Assembly: GCF_000024105.1 (NCBI RefSeq)
Contig: NC_013171.1
Coordinates: forward strand, 1,174,501 to 1,238,500
Reading direction: 5' to 3'
Length of the DNA stretch: 64,000 nucleotides
Source: Anaerococcus prevotii DSM 20548
GTDB taxonomy: Bacteria; Bacillota; Clostridia; Tissierellales; Peptoniphilaceae
Shown: piece by piece, positions 22,742 through 29,800 of the stretch
How the letters are laid out: each line of letters opens with the position of its first letter
Position numbering within the stretch: position 1 is the first letter of the stretch
Notes under the pieces: model-generated
Told to the model about the DNA's origin: nothing
The model's input: only the letters and a program-made list of their open reading frames with translations
The model's database searches: none
Program-made: the position numbers and the translations under genes

Positions 22742-24037
22742 TTATAGGACAATATCCTTACCTTCAAGGATAAGATTCATATTTCTTGCAGAACACATTG
22801 CCCCGCACATAGTACAGGTATCTTCCTCTTCTGGAGCTGAAGCCGCCCTATAGGCTCTACACTTTTCTGGATCTATGGCAAGTTCAAACATCCCCTCCCA
22901 GTCGAGTTTTTGTCTTCTCTTACTCATCTCAAGGTCCCATTTTCTAGCATCCTTTAGCTTAGCGATATCTCCAGCATGAGCTGCAATTTTGGCTGCGACT
23001 ATTCCCTCACGCACATCTTCTACATCAGGAAGTCTCAAATGCTCTGCTGGTGTCACATAACATAAGAAGTCTGCCCCATGACTTGCAGCAATTGCTCCAC
23101 CGATTGCGCTTGTGATATGATCATAACCTGGCGCCACATCACAAACTAAAGGTCCTAATACATAGAATGGTGCGTTGTGACAGAGTTTCTTCTCAAGCTT
23201 CATATTCATTTCTATGTCGTTTATTGGAACATGGCCTGGTCCTTCGATAATTACTTGAACGTCCTTCTCCCAGGCCCTTTTGGTAAGCTCACCTAGGGTG
23301 ATTAGCTCAGCTATTTGGGCAGGATCTGTTGCATCGTGGATGCCTCCTGGTCTTAGTGAATCTCCCAGTGATAAGGTTACGTCATATTCTCTTAAAATAT
23401 CCAAAAGTTCATCATAATATTCATAGAAAGGATTTTCAGCATCATTCATCATCATCCATCCAAATAACAAGGATCCACCACGGGAAACAATCTCGTTAAC
23501 CCTTCTATTTCTCATAAAAATCTCAGCATTTGCTCTATTAATTCCACAATGGATTGTTACAAAATCTACGCCGTTTTCCGCATGGTTTCTAACAACGTCA
23601 AGGAACTCTTGGGCCTTGATAAAGCTAAGCCCCTTATCTAAAAATCCTACCGCATCATACATTGGTACAGTTCCAATCATTGCTGTAGATTTTTCTATAA
23701 GTCTTTTCCTAAACTCTTGAGTCTTTCCATAGTTTGAAAGGTCCATTATAGATTCAGCTCCCATATCAAGGGCCATATCTACCTTTTGCATCTCAAGATC
23801 AAGGTCATTGATGTCCTTAGAAATACCCAAGTTTACATTAATCTTAGTCCTAAGGCCTGTTCCAATACCTTCTGGAGAAATTGAATTGTGGTTCTTGTTT
23901 CTAGGAATAACAATTTCGCCCTTGGCTATTTTCTCTAGCAAGAATTCTTCGCTAACATTTTCCTTCTTGGCAACAATCTTCATCTCTTCAGTTACAAAAC
24001 CATTCTTTGCAGCTTCCATCTGTGTCTTATACTTCAT
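22742..24037 (-). CDS. thiC: Phosphomethylpyrimidine (HMP-P) synthase
   Basis: Radical-SAM conversion of AIR to the thiamine pyrimidine HMP-P. The C-terminal cluster motif reads CTMCGAMC (CX2CX3C), the form seen in clostridial ThiC. Other signatures are GADSIMDLS-like [24 protein letters not shown] and [21 protein letters not shown]. At 431 residues it is the short bacterial type without the N-terminal extension. It is under a TPP riboswitch. Its substrate AIR is made by purM in this window, linking it to the purine operon. No other thiamine genes are visible nearby. Confidence 0.95.
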   Translation of the reverse strand: MKYKTQMEAAKNGFVTEEMKIVAKKENVSEEFLLEKIAKGEIVIPRNKNHNSISPEGIGTGLRTKINVNLGISKDINDLDLEMQKVDMALDMGAESIMDLSNYGKTQEFRKRLIEKSTAMIGTVPMYDAVGFLDKGLSFIKAQEFLDVVRNHAENGVDFVTIHCGINRANAEIFMRNRRVNEIVSRGGSLLFGWMMMNDAENPFYEYYDELLDILREYDVTLSLGDSLRPGGIHDATDPAQIAELITLGELTKRAWEKDVQVIIEGPGHVPINDIEMNMKLEKKLCHNAPFYVLGPLVCDVAPGYDHITSAIGGAIAASHGADFLCYVTPAEHLRLPDVEDVREGIVAAKIAAHAGDIAKLKDARKWDLEMSKRRQKLDWEGMFELAIDPEKCRAYRAASAPEEEDTCTMCGAMCSARNMNLILEGKDIVL

Positions 24038-24042
24038 AAATT

Positions 24043-24070
24043 AAAAAAACCTCCTAAAAATTTATAGGAG
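24043..24070 (-). terminator. Terminator hairpin that also holds the thiC ribosome site
   Basis: CTCCTA (24070-24065) and TAGGAG (24056-24051) form a hairpin followed by seven U residues. The 3' arm contains the AGGAGG of thiC, 12 nt before ATG. This is the expression platform of the TPP riboswitch, able in principle to stop transcription or hide the ribosome site. Confidence 0.65.
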
Positions 24071-24075
24071 AAAAA

Positions 24076-24160
24076 ATGCTTCATCCCTCGCAGGCATTAT
24101 CCTGACCGGTAAGATGGTCGAAGTCAAAACTTCCTCTCAGCATATAGCTCCCATAGATCA
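24076..24160 (-). promoter_or_regulatory. TPP riboswitch (THI box)
   Basis: The minus-strand leader carries the THI-box landmarks GGGAGC, GCTGAGAGG, ACCGGTCAGGATAATGCC and GCGAGGGA in the right order. An extra short hairpin (GAAGT/ACTTC) occupies the variable position. It precedes thiC and is expected to repress it when TPP is bound. Confidence 0.92.
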
Positions 24161-24176
24161 TTAATTTACATCTACT

Positions 24177-24205
24177 ATTATAATAGAGTTTGCCCTGTAT
24201 GTAAA
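24177..24205 (-). promoter_or_regulatory. Promoter of thiC
   Basis: -35 TTTACA (24205-24200), 17-bp spacer, -10 TATAAT (24182-24177) on the minus strand, directly upstream of the TPP aptamer. Confidence 0.65.
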
Positions 24206-24224
24206 ATAAAATCGCTAAAGCGAT
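24206..24224 (-). terminator. Terminator after the nucleoside phosphorylase
   Basis: ATCGCT-TT-AGCGAT (24224-24211 in minus sense) followed by a U-rich stretch, 5 nt after the stop codon of the phosphorylase. Confidence 0.55.
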
Positions 24225-24229
24225 AATTT

Positions 24230-25006
24230 TTATTTCTTCCCAATATTAATCACAGAATCCAAACAAAGCTCTAGGGCAAAGGCGAAAGAATCCTCGGCCC
24301 AGTTTCTCTGGTCATAATTATGGGGGTCAGATAGAGTATCCGCAGTAAAGAGAATCTCGCCCCAAATCACATCTCTAAAACTTGCCACAGCAGCAAGGGA
24401 GGCGCACTCCATCTCCACAACTTGGCATCCTTCTTCTATCCTATATTTGACAAAATCTTTAGTCTCTCTATAAAATCCGTCTGTAGTCCAAGTTGTAGTT
24501 TCTACATATGAAATCCCTCTTTCAAACAAAGCTGATCTTATAGAAGAAATCGCCCTCCTATCTATCTCAACAAATCTAGAAGGAGCCATGTAGTGGTAGC
24601 TTGCTCCCTCATCCCTTAGGGCCCTTGTTGGAATAAGGAAGACTCCCTCATCTATATCGACTAGGGCTCCGCAAGTTCCAGCAGATATAATCTCCCTTAC
24701 CCCGTAGGATATAAGCCAGTCCATGAATTGGGCGGCCGCCGCTGAACCTACTGGAGCCTGGGCAAGAGTCACTTTCTCTCCCTTATAGTCTATTACATAG
24801 ACTGGATATACCTTGGTAGCCGATACAAACTCAGAAACCTTGATAGCCTTATTATTTGCCGCATATTCATCTATATGGTTAGATAGAAAGGCGTAGACAC
24901 ATTTTCTAGGAAGCTTTAGGTCAAGGTCTTCATGATTGGGATTGATAACTGCATCCTTCCTATCATCAAATTCTAAAATCGGAAATTCATTTTTAAATAA
25001 AGTCAT
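24230..25006 (-). CDS. Nucleoside phosphorylase (PNP/UDP phosphorylase family)
   Basis: Phosphorolytic cleavage of a nucleoside to a free base and (deoxy)ribose-1-phosphate. Typical PNP_UDP_1 features are the phosphate-loop region ISAGTCGAL, RDEGASYHY and the ribose-site VEMECASLAAVASF. 258 residues is normal. The DEGxSYHY form is shared with uridine-phosphorylase-like members, so uridine phosphorylase or a broad-specificity enzyme are both possible. It lies upstream of thiC on the same strand but ends with its own terminator. An inverted repeat 34 nt before the start may be an operator. Confidence 0.8.
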   Translation of the reverse strand: MTLFKNEFPILEFDDRKDAVINPNHEDLDLKLPRKCVYAFLSNHIDEYAANNKAIKVSEFVSATKVYPVYVIDYKGEKVTLAQAPVGSAAAAQFMDWLISYGVREIISAGTCGALVDIDEGVFLIPTRALRDEGASYHYMAPSRFVEIDRRAISSIRSALFERGISYVETTTWTTDGFYRETKDFVKYRIEEGCQVVEMECASLAAVASFRDVIWGEILFTADTLSDPHNYDQRNWAEDSFAFALELCLDSVINIGKK

Positions 25007-25039
25007 ATGAAACCTCTTATATTTTCTTAGTATTTTTAC

Positions 25040-25055
25040 CGTAAGATCTCTTACG
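25040..25055. promoter_or_regulatory. Inverted repeat, possible operator
   Basis: CGTAAGA and TCTTACG, separated by 2 nt, form an exact 7-bp inverted repeat 34-49 nt before the phosphorylase ATG. Its position suits a repressor site. No nearby regulator gene is an obvious partner. Confidence 0.35.
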
Positions 25056-25196
25056 AAAGCCTTATTTTACAAATATTCTTTCCAAATATCCTACAGGATA
25101 AAAATCAGTTCTTCCAAAATAATCATATCTTAAAAAAAAGCTTGGAAAGGCCACAGGCAAGTCTTTTAAATACAAGATAAAAGTAGTCCCCCTTTT

Positions 25197-25328
25197 TTAT
25201 TTTGAATCATATCTATAATCCTTCTTCAATTCTATGAGATCATCGCTATCTCAAATCTTCTTAGCCAATTTAGCTAAATTCATACTATCCTCGTCGCTTT
25301 CTTCATGTATCTCATAGTTTAATCTCAT
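25197..25328 (-). pseudogene. Short ORF interrupted by an in-frame TGA
   Basis: Starting 2 nt after the acetyltransferase stop, ATG opens a frame that begins MRLNYEIHEESDEDS, meets TGA at codon 26 (25253-25251), then continues in the same frame for 17 acidic/basic codons to TAA. The composition on both sides of the TGA looks alike, so this may be a 43-residue gene broken by one substitution. The rest of 25007-25330 shows no other gene, only the inverted repeat. The ORF is short enough that chance cannot be excluded. Confidence 0.3.
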
Positions 25329-25330
25329 AT

Positions 25331-25825
25331 TTATAGGTCTTTTACTTCTCTACTTCCTTTTTTTATGAAGGTATCTTCACTTACAATCTTTCCAGCACAT
25401 TTTTCTGCAACACGTCTTGATGCCATATTGTCTTGATTTACAATAATACTTACTTTTCTTGCTCCCTTTTCTCTAGCGTATGATATAAGAGCCCTGTCAA
25501 TTTCTGTAGCATAGCCCTTATTCCATGGGGACTTATGGACACAACAAGCAATATCGTATGTATGTCCCCCATCTGTTAAAAGAAAACTACAAGTGCCTAC
25601 TCTTTTCTTAGTCTCTTTAGATATTGGGATAAGGTAGGTGCAATCCGGATCATTTTCTAATTCTTCAAGCTCTTTTATATATGCCAAATCTACACCTTCT
25701 TTGGATTCATCTGGGAGGTACTCTCCCATCTCGGGATCATTCCATATTTGATAAGCCCAATAGGCGTCTTCTTTCACAAAACTTCTGATAATAAGCCTTG
25801 GGCTTGCTATTGACTCTATTTTCAT
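25331..25825 (-). CDS. GNAT-family N-acetyltransferase (RimJ/RimL type)
   Basis: A 164-residue acetyltransferase of the Acetyltransf_3 kind. It opens with SPRLIIRSFVKEDAYWAYQIWNDP, the usual substrate-side start, and has the acetyl-CoA region in HKSPWNKGYATEIDRALISYA and the C-terminal VNQDNMASRRVAEK motif. This subfamily acetylates amino groups of proteins or small molecules; the substrate is unknown. It lies upstream of the broken short ORF and downstream of the NERD gene, with a gap of 80 nt to the latter. Confidence 0.8.
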   Translation of the reverse strand: MKIESIASPRLIIRSFVKEDAYWAYQIWNDPEMGEYLPDESKEGVDLAYIKELEELENDPDCTYLIPISKETKKRVGTCSFLLTDGGHTYDIACCVHKSPWNKGYATEIDRALISYAREKGARKVSIIVNQDNMASRRVAEKCAGKIVSEDTFIKKGSREVKDL

Positions 25826-25905
25826 AATCTATCCTTTGTTTAATTTGATAATTTATGTGATTTACCCTAACTATGAATGTTACACTATTTATATAGGTCA
25901 TATAT

Positions 25906-26673
25906 TCACGATTTTTTATTCTGACTTACCACAAACCTACACTTAGGAAAGTTAGAACATCCTATGAATTTCCCGTATTTTCCTTCTCTTTCGACTAGTT
26001 TCCCTCCGCATTTTGGGCAGATATTTGCTTTTATCTTCTCTTCATTTTCCTTTTTGATTTTCTTAATCTCTCTCGTATGGACGAAGTCGGTCTGGTGGGA
26101 TTTGTTCTTCTCTAGGATTTCTATTATCCTTCCTATATCTTCTTTGCCAATGACTTCTTCTGTCGAAAGATCTTTGATTGCTTCACTTACATATCTTATT
26201 TTGCAGACCTTAGCCTTGGTCACTTCGATTGAGTCAATATTGGCCTCTCCAGAAAAGGCTATTATCGAATGATAGGTCATTTCTGGATATGAATCTTCTA
26301 AGATACTTTCGATTGCCCTTATGTGAGCGTAGTTTTGGAAAATTGGATTCATAAAATTATTTTTCTGATTGTATAAGTATTGACTCCAGGTGCGGGACTT
26401 CTCCTTACCGTAAATCTTACCCTTGTAGGCCTTTGTCTCTATGACAAATATTCCGTAAATAGAAATAACTATATGGTCTATCTGGGTTGTGCTAGTACTG
26501 CCTCCCATATTTTTAAGCTTAATATCATGGATAATCCTATATTTTTCCTTATCTAAGTCCTTTAGCATATAAGCTACTGCAAGCTCTCCTATATCTCCCT
26601 TAAACTTAGCCCTAAAGACAGTAAGGGCCAAAATAATCGCAAGGAAAAATACGGTTGCTATATCCCACTCCAT
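25906..26673 (-). CDS. NERD-domain protein with topoisomerase-type zinc ribbon
   Basis: 255 residues. An N-terminal hydrophobic segment (about 5-22) suggests membrane attachment. The NERD (nuclease-related) domain spans about 28-150, with GDIGELAVAYML, the QIDHIVIS strand and FVIETKAYKGKIYG supplying the putative acidic/Lys nuclease-like residues. The C-terminus has one four-Cys ribbon, CPKCGG...FIGCSNFPKC, of the topoisomerase I tail type. A DNA-related function is likely but undetermined. Start ATG has AAGGAGG upstream. It stands alone between the wall protein and the acetyltransferase. Confidence 0.8.
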   Translation of the reverse strand: MEWDIATVFFLAIILALTVFRAKFKGDIGELAVAYMLKDLDKEKYRIIHDIKLKNMGGSTSTTQIDHIVISIYGIFVIETKAYKGKIYGKEKSRTWSQYLYNQKNNFMNPIFQNYAHIRAIESILEDSYPEMTYHSIIAFSGEANIDSIEVTKAKVCKIRYVSEAIKDLSTEEVIGKEDIGRIIEILEKNKSHQTDFVHTREIKKIKKENEEKIKANICPKCGGKLVEREGKYGKFIGCSNFPKCRFVVSQNKKS

Positions 26674-26755
26674 ATGATCCTCCTTATTTTTGATTATAAT
26701 AATTATATCACAAATTACTTTCTTCTAGGAAATTCTATTTAACGATTTATAATAT

Positions 26756-26799
26756 AAAAAATCGCACCAGCAAAAGCATAACTTTCGCCGATACGATTT
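26756..26799 (-). terminator. Terminator after the wall protein
   Basis: A long imperfect stem in minus-strand RNA (AAATCG...CGATTT outer arms, 18 positions with several G-U pairs), followed by UUUUUU, starting about 16 nt after the stop of the surface protein. Confidence 0.7.
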
Positions 26800-26814
26800 G
26801 ATAATAAGCTATTC

Positions 26815-29800
26815 TTATTTTTTCTTCTTTTTCTTTGTTGCAAAGAGGGCTGATGCAGCGCCGAACAAGCTTACGAGCACTCCACTTGTACCGCTAACGC
26901 CTGTTTTTGGAGCACGATTTGATTTATTATCTTTTTGTGCTTCTTTAGCTTTCTCAGACTTCTTTGAAGCAAAGTCAATTCTTACGCCTTCGTCCTTCTT
27001 AGGATTTTTAGACTTGTCAGGGGTCTCAGTTTTGTCAGGACTTTCTGGCTTCTCTGGTTTTGGATCTTCAGGCTTTTCAGGATTTCCTGGCTCATTAGGT
27101 TTTCCTGGTTTGTTTGGTTTTGGATCTGTTGGATCTTCAGGTTTTTCTGTATTTTCTCCTGGGATCTCTGGATCACCTGGTTTTCCTGGTTGTTCAGGTG
27201 TTTCACCTGGTTTTCCTGGTTCTTCTTTTTCACCTGGTTTACTTGGGTCTTCCTTTTCACCTGGTTTACTTGGGTCTTCTTTTTCACCTGGCTTACTTGG
27301 GTCTTCCTTTTCACCTGGTTTACTTGGGTCTTCCTTTTCACCTGGCTTACTTGGGTCTTCCTTTTCACCTGGTTTACTTGGGTCTTCTTTTTCACCTGGC
27401 TTACTTGGGTCTTCCTTTTCACCTGGTTTACTTGGGTCTTCTTTTTCACCTGGCTTACTTGGGTCTTCCTTTTCACCTGGTTTACTTGGGTCTTCTTTTT
27501 CACCTGGTTTACTTGGGTCTGAATCTACTGGTGGGATTTCACATACATTCTTAGTTCCGATTTCTATAATCTTATCTTGTTTTTCTGTGATTGTCTTAGT
27601 AGTTCTATCAACTTCTTTAGAGTTTTCTATCTTAACAGTAGTTTCAGTCTTACCTGGCTTACCTTCTTGGATTACATTAGTTTTTCCAGCTTCAAGATTT
27701 GGATTTTCTCTAATTATGATGTCGTAAGCTTTTTCACTTTCGTAAGTGAACTCGCCATCAGTCTTAGATCCATATTCTACGACCTTGTTCTTTGGTTCAA
27801 CTCTTTCTTCAGTAACTTCAAGCTTACCTGTTTCCTTGTTGAAAGTAGTGGTGTATTTTACAGATCCCTTAGAACCTTCTTCGATGACTTTTTCTTCACC
27901 AGCCTTAAGCTCTGGATTGTGTCTGTACTCTGTATCATTACCAAGTTCTACAATTTTTTCAACTGGTTTCAAACCGATTCTAACTACCCTATCTTCTTTT
28001 TCTGTGATAGTCTTTGTAGTTTCTGTGGCTTCTCCAACTGGTTTAGAGTCCTTGATTTTTTGGGTAATGGTTACTTCTTCCTTGCCTGGTTTTCCTTCGT
28101 TTTCAATCTTTTGGAAGCCAGCTTCAAGGTTTTCGTCATAGATTACCTTAGTTTCGTAAGGAATTTCTCTTTCGATAGTCTTTGTAGTTTCACCCTCAGA
28201 TGGTTTTCTACCGATTTTGATTAATCTTTCTTGAGGCTTTTTAGTAGTCTTAAATTCGCCTTCTTTAGTTTCTACAACTTTTCCATCTTTAATTACAAGG
28301 GTATTTGTTCTTTCTTGTTCTCCTGGAGAACCTGGAGTTACAACTTTTTCTTCACCTGGTTCTAATGAGTCATCGTATTCGTATCTAGTTTCGAAAGGAA
28401 GTTCTTTCTTTTCAACTATTTTGTGAGTACCGTCATTTGTACCTTCTCCAACTAAGATTACCGCATTTTTAGCTTTCTTAGTTACTGTTGGCTCAGAAGT
28501 ATTTATTACCTTAGAGTTTTCTATTGTAAGGGTTCTTTCTTGCTCTCCCTTTTCTCCCTTTAATTCATTGCCTTCATCATCTTTGGCGTATTTCCATTCG
28601 CCCTTCTTTAGGCTTGGGTCTTTTCTAACTTCTACTTCAAATGGAATTTCTTCCTTAACTTTTTCAGTTCCGTTAGTCTTTCCACCGATTTTTACAACTC
28701 TGTTTTGACCTTTTTCTTCTTTTTCAGAAGTTACAACTTTCTTTTGGTCCTTGTCATAAGATGTTGTGATGGTTACCTTTCCATTTTTACCTGGGGTCAC
28801 TTCTTCAGTTTTTCCAGATTCGAGGTTTTCGTCATAAACATATTCTGTGTTGAATGGTTTTTCTACAACTTTTGTTACTGGTTTTGTACCGATTTTTACA
28901 ACTCTGTCAGTTGCTTCTTTAGTTGTCTTGAATTCGCCTTCTTTAGTTTCTGTTACTTGACCATCCTTGATTACAAGCGTGTTCGTTCTTTCTTGTTCTC
29001 CTGGATTTCCTTCTTTAACAACTTCTTGTTGGCCTGCATCTAGGTTCTCATCGTATTCGATTATTGTCTTATAATCTATATTTTTCTTTTCTTTTACTTC
29101 GTGAGTACCATCGTTAGTTCCCTTACCTACTTGGATAAGTGCGTCTTCTGCTGGATCTTCTGTGACAGTTGGTTCGCCATCTACTTTAGAATTTTTAATT
29201 GTCCAAGTTGTAGTCTTTGTACCAACCTTACCTGGTTTTGCAATTCTGTACTCACCCTTCTTAAGGTCGTCTACTTCTTCAACCTTATATTTGAATGGTA
29301 GTTCTTCCTTGTGTTCTACCTTGCCTTCGGTATTTCTACCTACTTTTATAATTCTCTTTGTAGGAGCCTTAGTTTCAGTAAATTCACCTGTTTCAGTTTT
29401 TGTTACATTGCCATCTTCAATTGTAAGAGTAATATCTCTCTTCTTTTCTCCAGCTTCGCCTTTTTGAACTTCTTTAGTTTCACCTGGAGCAAGGCTGTCA
29501 TCAAATTGGATTTCAGTTTCAAATCCTATTTCAACTTTTTCTTCGATTTTGTGAGTGCCATCATTTACGCCTTCTCCAACGTGGATTACTCTGTCTTCAG
29601 CTTTTTCTATAACCTCTTCTTTAGTCTTTGTATCGTCAATCTTGGAATCCTTAATAGTGTAAGTTACCTTCTTAGATCCCTTTTTACCTTCAGTGATAAC
29701 TTTTATCTCACCTTTTTTGAGTGTAGGATCTTTTTCTACCTTGGTTTCGAAAGGAATTTCTAGAGTTTTTTCTACTTTTCCATTTGTACCATAGGCCACG

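Noticed and set aside
27229-27530. CRISPR array
   Set aside because: Direct repeats without spacers, in frame inside a coding gene.
26798-27727. Long open frames on the plus strand and other frames across the wall-protein repeat
   Set aside because: They arise from the 27-nt period (a multiple of 3), which keeps all frames open. They have no ribosome sites and give low-complexity peptides.
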